A DNA stretch of 14,405 nucleotides from Collinsella sp. (GCA_018378775.1 JAGZWV010000058.1:1-14405), one strand, 5' to 3'; numbered from the stretch's first letter, positions 1 through 6,593 are shown. Made by a program: numbers and translations. Notes: generated from the letters alone by a model not told the origin.

Positions 1-69
1 GAGCGGATCAAGAAGTCCCTCGGGTGGCTGAGCCCGATGGAGTACCGCAGGAAGCTTGGATACGCCTAG
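1..69 (+). CDS. IS3-family transposase (OrfB), C-terminal fragment
   Basis: Only the final 22 residues are present, ending LSPMEYRRKLGYA. A tail of the form 'S(P/M)xxYRxxLG' is typical of the C-terminus of IS3-family OrfB transposases, following the third catalytic acidic residue of the DDE integrase core, which would be off the left edge. The frame enters at base 1 and stops with TAG at 67-69, just before the terminal inverted repeat, as expected for this family. The gene is cut by the window edge rather than visibly broken. Confidence 0.85.
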   Translation, partial: ERIKKSLGWLSPMEYRRKLGYA

Positions 70-70
70 G

Positions 71-98
71 CGCGGTCCAAGAAATCGTCCGCACCCCC
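71..98 (-). repeat. IS3 right terminal inverted repeat
   Basis: Read on the minus strand it is GGGGGTGCGGAC, then six bases that differ from the other copy, then TTGGACCG. The left-end repeat at 14311-14338 has the same outer 12 bases and the same inner TTGGACCG. Confidence 0.85.
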
Positions 99-104
99 GG
101 ACGA

Positions 105-156
105 GACGGTTTTCGTTGTGGGCGGGACGGTTTTCGCTATGGACGGTGCGGTTTCG
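105..156 (+). repeat. Degenerate ~21-bp tandem repeat
   Basis: GACGGTTTTCG occurs at 105-115 and again at 126-136, exactly 21 bases apart. A third diverged copy, TGCGGTTTCG, is at 147-156, and a looser match (ACGTTTTCGCT) lies near 202-212. The run lies between the IS end and the gatC promoter. No protein-coding sense is apparent, and it may be IS-adjacent debris or a protein-binding array. Confidence 0.5.
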
Positions 157-252
157 CTGCTGAACCGCCAGCTTGCCGCCTGCCAGCCCGCCGCCCTCGT
201 TACGTTTTCGCTGCATTTGGGTAAAGCGCCTGCTCCAAGCGGCGTTGCCTTG

Positions 253-258
253 TATACT
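253..258 (+). promoter_or_regulatory. Probable -10 element for gatCAB
   Basis: TATACT at 253-258 is a good sigma-70 type -10 hexamer, 35 bases before the gatC start codon and downstream of the IS end. No convincing -35 hexamer is seen 16-18 bases upstream, so this is a partial call. It implies that gatCAB has its own promoter and does not depend on IS read-through. Confidence 0.4.
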
Positions 259-293
259 AGAGCGGTTTATCTGTTATGCGGAAGGGAGCGCCT

Positions 294-605
294 ATGGCAC
301 TCAGCGAGAAAGACGTGCGCGGCATTGCCGAGTACGCAAAAATCGCACTGACCGATGACGAGCTCACCCAGATGACGTCCTACATGAACGACGCCGTCCA
401 GATGCTCGAGCCCGTCTTGCAATATGACTTGCCCGACGTGGAGCCCACGTTCCATCCCATCGGAAGCCTGTCCAACGTGATGGGCGATGACCTGCGCGAG
501 CCCGAGCGCGACCTGCCGCTCGACGTCGCGCTCGAAAACGCCGGCAGCGCGCGCGACCGCTACTTCCGCGTGCCGTCCATTTTGGGAGAGGGGGAGAGCG
601 AGTAA
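294..605 (+). CDS. gatC: Asp-tRNA(Asn)/Glu-tRNA(Gln) amidotransferase subunit C
   Basis: GatC is the small subunit of the cytosolic GatCAB complex, which amidates misacylated Asp-tRNA(Asn) and Glu-tRNA(Gln). It wraps around GatA and GatB and stabilises them. The 103-residue product has the usual GatC length and pattern: an N-terminal helix starting ALSEKDVRGIAEYAKIALTD, a central VEPTFHP stretch (the family's 'VEPtxH') and a C-terminal RDRYFRVPSIL. The start at 294 is preferred over an in-frame ATG at 276 because AGGGAG at 283-288 is well spaced for 294 and the family begins at this point. The stop codon TAA at 603-605 shares its last base with the gatA start, giving TAATG, so translation is probably coupled. 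First gene of gatC-gatA-gatB. Confidence 0.95.
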   Translation: MALSEKDVRGIAEYAKIALTDDELTQMTSYMNDAVQMLEPVLQYDLPDVEPTFHPIGSLSNVMGDDLREPERDLPLDVALENAGSARDRYFRVPSILGEGESE

Positions 606-2119
606 TGGCGCAGAGTTTCGATTCCCTTACCGCCGCCCAGATCACCGCGGGCGTTGCCGCCGGCGACTTTACCGCTACCGAGGTGGCTCAGGCCTCCCTT
701 GCCGCCATCGAGGCGCGCGAGGGCGGGGTCCAGGCATTCCTGCAGGTGGCGCCCGAGCTTGCGCTCGAGGCCGCCGCGCGCGTGGATGCCGACCGTGCCG
801 CAGGCAAGCCGCTGCCCCCGCTCGCGGGCGTGCCGCTGGCCATCAAGGACAACATGAACCTCGTGGGCACGCGTACCACTTGCGCGTCCCGTATGCTCGG
901 GGACTACCAGAGCGTCTACACCGCCACCTGCGTCCAGCGCATGCTCGATGCCGGCTGCCTGCCCATGGGCAAGGCCAATATGGACGAGTTTGCCTTTGGC
1001 AGCTCCACCGAGAGCTCGGCGTTCCACCGCACCAACAACCCCTGGGATACCGAGCGCGTGCCCGGCGGCTCTTCGGGCGGCTCCGCTGCCGCCGTCGCCG
1101 CGGGTGAGGTCGCGCTCTCGCTGGGCTCGGACACCGGCGGCTCCATTCGCCAGCCGGCGTCGCTGTGCGGCGTGGTGGGCTTTAAGCCCACGTATGGCGC
1201 CGTGAGCCGTTACGGCGTGGTTGCCTTTGGCTCGTCGCTCGACCAGGTGGGCCCCTTTGGTCGCACGGTCGAGGATGTCGCGCTGGCCATGAATGCGCTT
1301 ACCGGCGCGGGTCACGATCCGTACGACTGCACCAGCCAGGATTGCGCCGTCGACTTTACCGAGCATCTCAACGACAGCATCGAGGGCAAGCGCGTGGGCA
1401 TCATCCCCGCGTTTATGGAGGCCGAGGGCCTGACGCCCGAGGTCAAGGCCGCTGTTCAGCGCGCCGCCCAGGAGCTGCAGAACCAGGGCGCCGAGCTGAT
1501 CGAGGTCGACCTGCCGCACCTGGACGCCGCTATCGCCGCCTACTACGTCATCGGCCCAGCTGAGGCGTTCTCCAACCTGGCACGTTTCGACGGCATTCGT
1601 TACGGCTATCAGGAGGAGGGCTGCGCCAACCTGTCCGACCAGAGCTCGCTTTCGCGCGCCCACGGCTTTGGCGCCGAGGCCAAGCGCCGTCAGATGCTCG
1701 GCGCCTATCTGCTGAGCTCGGGCGTGTACGACAAGTACTACTACGCTGCGCAAAAGGCCCGCACGCTCATCACGCAGGACTACGATGCCGCGTATGCCAA
1801 GGTGGACACCATCCTCATGCCCGCCTCGCCGCGCACGGCCTTTAAGTTTGGCGAGATCAGCGACCCCACGCAGATGTACCTCTCCGACCTGTACACCATC
1901 TCGCTCAACATTTGCGGCAACGGTGGTATCTCGGTGCCGCTGGGCCTGGGCGAGGACACCAAGCTGCCCGTTTCTGCCCAGTTGGTGGGTCCGGCCTTTA
2001 AGGACCGTCAGCTGCTCATGTTTGCCCGCGCCCTGGAGCGCGGCTTTGCCGATGCCGCCACGGGTGCGCCCGCGCTTTCCGTCGCGCCCGATTTTGCCGG
2101 GAAGGGAGGCGAGCTGTAA
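605..2119 (+). CDS. gatA: Asp-tRNA(Asn)/Glu-tRNA(Gln) amidotransferase subunit A
   Basis: GatA is the glutaminase subunit of GatCAB. It releases ammonia from glutamine, and the ammonia travels through a channel to GatB. The 504-residue product is a full-length amidase-signature enzyme. The Ser-cisSer-Lys triad is intact by spacing: Lys81 in PLAIKDN, cis-Ser156 in VPGGSSGGS and nucleophile Ser180 in GSDTGGSIRQPA. The intervals of 75 and 24 residues are the same as in characterised family members (for example FAAH 142/217/241). The start overlaps the gatC stop (TAATG), with GGGAGAGGGGGAG just upstream as ribosome binding site. The end likewise overlaps the gatB start. The long open frame on the opposite strand is a codon-bias shadow. 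Nothing looks broken. Confidence 0.97.
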   Translation: MAQSFDSLTAAQITAGVAAGDFTATEVAQASLAAIEAREGGVQAFLQVAPELALEAAARVDADRAAGKPLPPLAGVPLAIKDNMNLVGTRTTCASRMLGDYQSVYTATCVQRMLDAGCLPMGKANMDEFAFGSSTESSAFHRTNNPWDTERVPGGSSGGSAAAVAAGEVALSLGSDTGGSIRQPASLCGVVGFKPTYGAVSRYGVVAFGSSLDQVGPFGRTVEDVALAMNALTGAGHDPYDCTSQDCAVDFTEHLNDSIEGKRVGIIPAFMEAEGLTPEVKAAVQRAAQELQNQGAELIEVDLPHLDAAIAAYYVIGPAEAFSNLARFDGIRYGYQEEGCANLSDQSSLSRAHGFGAEAKRRQMLGAYLLSSGVYDKYYYAAQKARTLITQDYDAAYAKVDTILMPASPRTAFKFGEISDPTQMYLSDLYTISLNICGNGGISVPLGLGEDTKLPVSAQLVGPAFKDRQLLMFARALERGFADAATGAPALSVAPDFAGKGGEL

Positions 2120-3795
2120 TGAAGGAGCTTTCCGAGGTCCTGCAGGATTGGGAGGCCGTGATCGGCCTGGAGATCCATACCGAGCTCACCGCACTCGATA
2201 CCAAGATGTTCTGCAACTGTAAGCTCAGCCACGATGACGAGCCCAACGCCAACGTGTGCCCGGTGTGCCTGGGCCTGCCCGGTGCGCTGCCGGTGCCCAA
2301 CAAGCGCGCCATCGAGAGCATCGTCAAGGCCGGTCTGGCCACCAACTGCGAGATCCAGCGCCACTCGATGTTCTACCGCAAGCACTACTTCTATCCCGAC
2401 ATGGCCAAGAACTTCCAGACCACGCAGGGTCCGGTCGCCTTTGCCATGTACGGTCATCTGGACCTGGACGTGACCGGTCGCGGCGCCGCCGAGCGCCCCG
2501 ACTGCGCGTTTGGCGAGGCCGAGGCTCAGAGCCTGGCGAGCGCCTCGGCCAACGCCGAGGGACTGTCCACGTCCATGACGTCGACCATGCGCGAGGGCAA
2601 CCAGCGCGCCGGCCACCTGGCCAGCTATGACGCGTCCAACCTGCAGATGCCCGAGCGTCGCGAGGACGGTTCCTACACGGTGCCCATCCGCATCCTGCGC
2701 ATCCATATGGAGGAGGACGCCGCCAAGATGGTTCACGTGGGCGGCGCCGAGGGCCGCATTACCGCCGCGGCCGAGTCGCTCGTAGACTACAACCGCTGCG
2801 GCACGCCTTTGATTGAGCTCGTGACTGAGCCCGATCTGCGCACGCCCGAGGAAGCGCGTCTGTTTATGGAGAAGCTCCGTCGCATCTTTGTGACGCTGGG
2901 TATTTCGGACTGCTCTATGGAGAAGGGCTCCATGCGCTGCGACGGCAACGTGTCGCTGCGCCGCCGCGGCGAGACCAAGCTGGGTACCAAGACCGAGCTC
3001 AAGAACCTCAACTCGTTCAAGAGCCTGCATGACGGCCTTGCCTACGAGATCTGCCGCCAGGCCGAGGTACTCGAGGAGGGCGGCATCATCTACCAGGAGA
3101 CCCGCCACTGGGAGCCCAGCCGCAAGCGCACCGTGGTCATGCGTGTGAAGGAGACGGCCGACGACTACCGTCTGTTCCCCGATCCTGACCTGGCGCCGTT
3201 CGACCTGGACGACGAGTTTATCGATCGCTGCCGTGGCGAGATCCCCGAGCTGCCCGATGCCAAGCGCGCCCGTTTTGAGGCCGACTTTGGCATTAAGGCG
3301 GCCGACGCCGAGCAGATCGCCGGCGACCCCGAGTTTGCCGACTTCTTTGAGGCTGCCGCTGCCGGTATGGCTGGCAAGGAGGCCCAGACGGTCGCAAACC
3401 TGCTGGTGAACGAGATGATCGCCTACCTTAAGGGCGCGGGTGTGTCGCTGGCCGAGTCCGGCATCGCGCCGGCTCAGGTGGCGGCTCTTGCCAAGTTGCT
3501 GGCGACTGATGCCATCAGCTCCAACCAGGCGCACGAGGTCTTTGAGGCCATGGCCCAGACCGGCGACGACCCCAACAAGATCGTCGACGAGCGCGGCATG
3601 CGTCAGGTGAGCGATGCCGGCGCGCTGCAGCCGATTGTGGACGAGGTGCTGGCAAACTGTGCCGATCAGGCGCAGCAGTATCGTGACGGCAACCAGAAGG
3701 TCATCGGCTTTTTGGTGGGCCAGTGCATGAAGGCGAGCCGCGGCAAGGGCAACCCGAAGCTCTTCAACGAGTTGCTGAGAACGTCGCTCTCGTAG
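2119..3795 (+). CDS. gatB: Asp-tRNA(Asn)/Glu-tRNA(Gln) amidotransferase subunit B, with insertion
   Basis: GatB binds the misacylated tRNA, phosphorylates the side-chain carboxylate and accepts ammonia from GatA. The catalytic cradle begins WEAVIGLEIHTEL. It carries the four-cysteine zinc-site pattern (C32, C34, C47, C50) and the conserved KHYFYPDMAKNFQ and HMEEDAAK motifs. The C-terminal YqeY-like helical tRNA-binding domain covers about residues 365-558 and includes NLLVNEMIAYL and NPKLFNELL. At 558 residues it is longer than the ~475-500 usual for the family. Most of the excess is an Ala/Ser/Glu-rich segment at about residues 118-185, between the KNFQ and HMEED motifs. The start overlaps the gatA stop (TAATG), with GGGAGG just upstream. 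The rest of the reading frame is uninterrupted, so the insertion is probably a lineage feature, not damage. Confidence 0.96.
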   Translation: MKELSEVLQDWEAVIGLEIHTELTALDTKMFCNCKLSHDDEPNANVCPVCLGLPGALPVPNKRAIESIVKAGLATNCEIQRHSMFYRKHYFYPDMAKNFQTTQGPVAFAMYGHLDLDVTGRGAAERPDCAFGEAEAQSLASASANAEGLSTSMTSTMREGNQRAGHLASYDASNLQMPERREDGSYTVPIRILRIHMEEDAAKMVHVGGAEGRITAAAESLVDYNRCGTPLIELVTEPDLRTPEEARLFMEKLRRIFVTLGISDCSMEKGSMRCDGNVSLRRRGETKLGTKTELKNLNSFKSLHDGLAYEICRQAEVLEEGGIIYQETRHWEPSRKRTVVMRVKETADDYRLFPDPDLAPFDLDDEFIDRCRGEIPELPDAKRARFEADFGIKAADAEQIAGDPEFADFFEAAAAGMAGKEAQTVANLLVNEMIAYLKGAGVSLAESGIAPAQVAALAKLLATDAISSNQAHEVFEAMAQTGDDPNKIVDERGMRQVSDAGALQPIVDEVLANCADQAQQYRDGNQKVIGFLVGQCMKASRGKGNPKLFNELLRTSLS

Positions 3796-3801
3796 CTGCG
3801 A

Positions 3802-3944
3802 GGCCGGGGAAGCCCCGAGTCGCCGGGGTGTTTCCTCCAAATTTCAAACAGTCCTATGCAAGACGAAGGCCACATTTAGTGGCCTTCTTTGCATGCGGAA
3901 CTCATTTGGAGCAAACACCCCGGCGACTCGGGGCTTCCCCGGCC
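3802..3944. repeat. 41-bp inverted repeat around a terminator hairpin
   Basis: Arms at 3802-3842 and 3904-3944 are reverse complements at 40 of 41 positions; the mismatch is C3834 against C3912. The arms are very GC-rich (they contain CCCCGAGTCGCCGGGG), and the 61-bp spacer holds the hairpin at 3865-3887. The right arm is also the first half of repeat unit A (3897-3977), so the left arm can be read as an inverted copy of that unit. It lies directly after the gatB stop codon. Confidence 0.9.
3865..3890 (+). terminator. Probable gatCAB terminator
   Basis: A perfect 9-bp stem GAAGGCCAC / GTGGCCTTC (3865-3873 and 3879-3887) with loop ATTTA is followed by TTT. It is 70 bases past the gatB stop. 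The T run is short, so termination may be helped by the surrounding 41-bp inverted repeat. Confidence 0.6.
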
Positions 3945-3977
3945 AGACGACTCGGCCGTTCGGGTCAGGTGGGCTGA
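3897..3977 (+). repeat. Intergenic structured repeat, unit A
   Basis: Starts GGAACTCATTTGGAGCAAAC and ends at GGGCTGA. The last 32 bases (3946-3977) match 4077-4108 at 31 of 32 positions and contain a conserved hairpin GACTCG / CGGGTC with loop GCCGTT. The GC-rich middle can fold on itself (CCCCG / CGGGG). The unit is followed after 13 bases by the terminator-like hairpin at 3991-4022. No open frame of note and no clear promoter were seen. Confidence 0.75.
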
Positions 3978-3990
3978 ATGGAATTGAGTG

Positions 3991-4022
3991 AATGGGCGTG
4001 CCGTTGGCGCGCCCATTGTTTT
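3991..4022 (+). terminator. Terminator-like hairpin ending unit A
   Basis: A 12-bp stem AATGGGCGTGCC / GGCGCGCCCATT (3991-4002 and 4006-4017, one T-G pair) with a GTT loop is followed by GTTTT. It is a classical intrinsic terminator shape on the plus strand, although no gene starts between it and the previous terminator. Confidence 0.65.
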
Positions 4023-4026
4023 GAAG

Positions 4027-4108
4027 GGAACTCATTTTGAGCAAGCACCCGCCCTGCCGGGGCTCCCGGGTTCCGTGACGACTCGGCCGTTCGGGTCAGG
4101 CGGGCTGA
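4027..4108 (+). repeat. Intergenic structured repeat, unit B
   Basis: A second copy of unit A, 130 bases downstream in the same orientation. It starts GGAACTCATTTTGAGCAAGC. The 5' end and the final 32 bases are well conserved, while the GC-rich middle has diverged but can still form a hairpin (CCGGG / CCCGG). Like unit A it is followed after about 15 bases by a terminator-like hairpin, whose stem sequence is unrelated to that of unit A. Confidence 0.75.
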
Positions 4109-4123
4109 TAGGAAAGATGGTAA

Positions 4124-4152
4124 CGGAGGCGCAAAATGCGCCTCCGCCTTTT
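4124..4152 (+). terminator. Terminator-like hairpin ending unit B
   Basis: A perfect 10-bp stem CGGAGGCGCA / TGCGCCTCCG (4124-4133 and 4137-4146) with an AAA loop is followed by CCTTTT. It occupies the same place relative to unit B as the 3991-4022 hairpin does to unit A. Confidence 0.65.
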
Positions 4153-4184
4153 GAATGTGATGAAAGTGTGGCGAAATGAGCTTA

Positions 4185-4259
4185 AAACTTCCGTAAATGT
4201 GATAAATGTCACATTTTACCTAGGGTAAAATGTGGGAAATATCACGTTTACGGAAGTTT
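4185..4259. promoter_or_regulatory. Nested palindromic control region of the DUF4143 ATPase gene
   Basis: Outer arms at 4185-4204 and 4240-4259 match as reverse complements at 19 of 20 positions (core ACTTCCGTAAA). Inside, CACATTTTACC at 4210-4220 and GGTAAAATGTG at 4224-4234 form a perfect 11-bp dyad around TAG. The region is AT-rich in a GC-rich neighbourhood and ends 19 bases before the start codon at 4279. A two-layer dyad here suggests operators for a dimeric or tetrameric regulator. No confident -35/-10 pair could be placed. Confidence 0.65.
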
Positions 4260-4278
4260 CTTTGCGGGAGGTTCGGTC

Positions 4279-5643
4279 ATGCAGCGAGATATCATTGCCA
4301 AGCTTAACGCTTGGAAAGCGTCAGAATATCGTAAGCCGCTTATCCTTAAGGGGGCGCGCCAGGTTGGAAAGACGTGGGCGCTTAAGGAGTTCGGCCGAAC
4401 CTCGTACCTCAATTTTGTGTATCTGACGCTCGAGGAGCCGTCACCTGGGGTACAGAGCGAGTACGCTCAGTTTTTCGAAGGTACGCGCGATCCTCGACGG
4501 ATCATCTCAAATCTTTCCCTGGCACTTGGACAGCCTATCGAGCCCGGCGAAACGCTGCTTATTATTGATGAGATCCAGGATTGTCCTTCTGCAGTCGGCG
4601 CCCTTAAATACTTCTGTGACGAGGCCCCCGAGTATCACGTCGCATGCGCAGGGTCTTTGTTGGGCGTTCGCTTGTCCCGTGAGACCAGCGCTTTTCCGGT
4701 GGGAAAGGTCGAGTTCATGGAGATGCGCCCCATGAGCTTTTCCGAGTTTCTGAAAGCCGAGGGCGCTGCAAACTACGACGAATACCTTGGCGGCCTGGAT
4801 CAGATCGAGACAGTGCCCGATTTCTTCCATGTCCGTCTCGTCGAGCATCTTCGTCGTTATTTTGCATGCGGCGGCATGCCAGAGGCTCTTGGCCGGTGGG
4901 TGGAGACGGGCGATATCGTTCAGGTCGATAAGGTGTTGTCTGATCTCTTGGATTCCTACGAGCGCGATTTTGCCAAGCATGGTGGCCGTGCGCAGTTCGC
5001 CAAGCTTTCGCAAATATGGAACTCGATTCCAGCTCAGTTGGCGCGCGAGAACAAAAAGTTCGTTTGGGGTGCGGTGCGCGAGGGGGCTCGTGCTCGAGAA
5101 TACGAGGATGCTCTGGAATGGCTTGCCGATGCTGGGCTCATCACGGCGGTTCGCCTTAATGCTGCCGGTGGTGTGCCGCTCTCTGCGTACGATGACCTCA
5201 AGGCATTTAAAGTCTACTGTCTTGATGTCGGCTTGCTGCGCCGCATGGCAAGGCTGGATGCGTCCGCTTTTGCCATCTCGGATGCGCTTTTTTCGGAGTT
5301 CAAAGGTTCGTTCGCCGAGAACTATGTGCTTCAGGCATTACTTTCACAGTTAGATGCTGCTCCGCGTTATTGGACAAACGAGAAGCCGAAGCACGAAGTC
5401 GATTTTTTGATTCAAGTCGGAAACGAAATCGTTCCCGTCGAGGTCAAATCGGGAGAGGTCGTTCATTCCAAGAGCCTTAAGTACTATGCCGACAAGCATG
5501 CGGAGACGACTCCATTGAGGGTCCGCTACTCACTTAAGAACCTAAAGCTCGACGACGGGGTGCTCAACATTCCGTTGTATTTGGCTGATCGATCTGTCCC
5601 TCTTATCAAAAAGGCGCTTGATTGTGCACATCTTGACGTTTAG
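4279..5643 (+). CDS. AAA_14 ATPase with C-terminal DUF4143 domain
   Basis: A 454-residue cytosolic protein of the AAA_14/DUF4143 type, widespread in gut bacteria and archaea and of no settled function. Walker A is GARQVGKT (residues 25-32), Walker B is LLIIDE (93-98), and CAGSLLG (123-129) fits the sensor region. DUF4143 begins at about residue 225 (SYERDFAKH). Its end resembles a PD-(D/E)XK nuclease fold: Glu347 in FAENYV, Asp375 in HEVDFLI and Glu388/Lys390 in VPVEVKSG. GGGAGG at 4265-4270 gives a well-spaced ribosome binding site for ATG 4279. It is a single-gene unit behind a nested palindrome. Base use is less GC-rich than in the gat genes, which hints at transfer. Whether it cleaves DNA cannot be told from sequence. 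Confidence 0.88.
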   Translation: MQRDIIAKLNAWKASEYRKPLILKGARQVGKTWALKEFGRTSYLNFVYLTLEEPSPGVQSEYAQFFEGTRDPRRIISNLSLALGQPIEPGETLLIIDEIQDCPSAVGALKYFCDEAPEYHVACAGSLLGVRLSRETSAFPVGKVEFMEMRPMSFSEFLKAEGAANYDEYLGGLDQIETVPDFFHVRLVEHLRRYFACGGMPEALGRWVETGDIVQVDKVLSDLLDSYERDFAKHGGRAQFAKLSQIWNSIPAQLARENKKFVWGAVREGARAREYEDALEWLADAGLITAVRLNAAGGVPLSAYDDLKAFKVYCLDVGLLRRMARLDASAFAISDALFSEFKGSFAENYVLQALLSQLDAAPRYWTNEKPKHEVDFLIQVGNEIVPVEVKSGEVVHSKSLKYYADKHAETTPLRVRYSLKNLKLDDGVLNIPLYLADRSVPLIKKALDCAHLDV

Positions 5644-5707
5644 ATCCTGGGTGAGCTGACGGGCGGCGGCTAATTAATCGCTCCGTTACGGCCAGGGAGC
5701 TTGGGCC

Positions 5708-6564
5708 TTAGCGATGCTTGCTTCGCCAAGCCGTGGGTGTCATGCCGGTGTATTGTTTGAAGGCTTGGGCGAAGGCGGCCTGCTGAGGGTAGCCTAGACG
5801 CTCTGCCACCTGCGCTATCGCGAGCGCGCCATCGGCCAAAAGGTCCTGTGCTCGCTCCATACGGCGTCTGCGAATGTAGGCGCCCAGAGACTCGCCAGTT
5901 TGGGCCTTAAAGGTGGCGCATAGTTTGGAGCGGCTTGTGTAGGCTCCGCGACCATGGTCTCCACGATGCCTTGCATATAGACGTGTCCGCCTACGGTACG
6001 GGCGCGTTCCTCGTTAATCCGGCGCAGCGTGTGGCAGATGGCAGACGTCGCTTCCTCGTGCCACGACTCGGCAAACGCCTCAAAGACTTCCGCGAACTCG
6101 GTGGGATAGCGGTGTTCCAGTTCGTCAAAATATCCAGGCAAAAAGAGCACCGAGCGCGAGTGATAAAGCTCCCCCGCAAACAGCGGGCTTAATTCCTCGC
6201 CACAGCTATCTTGGATAAAGCTGCAAACGGCATTGTTTGGCCATGGTCCATGCAATGGTTTGAGGTTCGCGGGCGTTATGCCAGCCTCGGGCATGCATGT
6301 AAGTGTGGGCGCGCTGACTTCGCTCACGCAGGCGTATGGCTCGGGTGTGTATTCGGCCAGGTACATATCGTGCGTCGGGGTGATGAAATGCTCCATGACG
6401 ATGCAGGTGGGGGAGAGGGGCATGATCCATGCGCGTCCGTGCGCCCGATCGTTTGCCACCTCGCCGGTAAAGACGGCGCCCTTGCCGGTAAGCTCCAGGC
6501 CAAACTGCTCAAATTGCGGTGCGTAGAGCTCGGTTATGTCGGTCGCTGCCTGCCGTATTTGCAA
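5708..6564 (-). pseudogene. AraC-family regulator, broken inside the DNA-binding domain
   Basis: The minus-strand frame from TTG 6564 (AAAGGGA just upstream) codes about 200 residues of an AraC-type sensor domain, up to the segment YMQGIVETMV near 5960. It then continues as unrelated sequence and stops at 5815. In another frame, from about 5955 to TAA at 5708-5710, the rest of an AraC helix-turn-helix domain is clear: AYTSRSKLCATFKAQTGESL, then GAYIRRRRMERAQDLLADG, then AERLGYPQQAAFAQAFKQYT and GMTPTAWRSKHR. Between the halves roughly 15-20 residues expected for the start of the first helix-turn-helix (the usual 'LTLeeLA' stretch) are missing, so an out-of-frame deletion is more likely than a single-base slip. 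The gene is divergent from the ABC transporter pair, its presumed target. A sequencing or assembly fault is the alternative. Confidence 0.8.
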
Positions 6565-6593
6565 AAGCGTCCCTTTCCTTTGCAGAAACGTCC
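6558..6593. promoter_or_regulatory. Two direct repeats with 21-bp period, candidate AraC-type half-sites
   Basis: TTTGCAAAAGCGTCC at 6558-6572 and TTTGCAGAAACGTCC at 6579-6593 match at 13 of 15 positions and start exactly 21 bases apart, two helical turns. AraC-family proteins typically bind tandem half-sites with this spacing. The pair overlaps the ribosome binding site and start of the regulator gene and lies 86-121 bases upstream of the first ABC gene start, a sensible place for both autoregulation and activation. Confidence 0.6.

Larger units (their letters stand above)
1..98 (+). mobile_element. Right end of an IS3-family insertion sequence
   Basis: The stretch holds the last codons of an IS3-type transposase, a stop at 67-69, and a terminal inverted repeat at 71-98. 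The reverse complement of 71-98 begins GGGGGTGCGGAC and matches the repeat at 14311-14338 at 21 of 28 positions, with the outer 12 bases identical. The element therefore ends at about position 98 or 99 and a second copy lies at the other edge of the window in the same orientation. The rest of this copy lies to the left, so its left end and target duplication cannot be seen. Confidence 0.85.

Noticed and set aside
560..1753. A 397-codon open frame on the minus strand opposite gatA
   Set aside because: GC-rich codon bias leaves long open frames opposite real genes. Its translation is Arg/Gly/Ala/His-rich with no recognisable motif, and gatA on the plus strand is certain.
2008..3840. A 610-codon open frame on the minus strand opposite gatB
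   Set aside because: Same mirror effect. It spans two genuine genes and the gatB terminator region, and shows no family motif.
3946..4108. Possible tRNA or tRNA remnant in the repeat units (GTTCGGGTC resembles a T-loop)
   Set aside because: The bases fold as a simple hairpin GACTCG/CGGGTC; no acceptor, D or anticodon arms can be drawn around it.
3802..4108. CRISPR array
   Set aside because: The repeats are few, long, diverged and partly inverted, with no regular short spacers and no cas genes.
5815..6564. Programmed frameshift in the AraC-family gene
   Set aside because: A shift alone would not restore the missing 15-20 residues of the helix-turn-helix, and no slippery heptamer was found at the junction.
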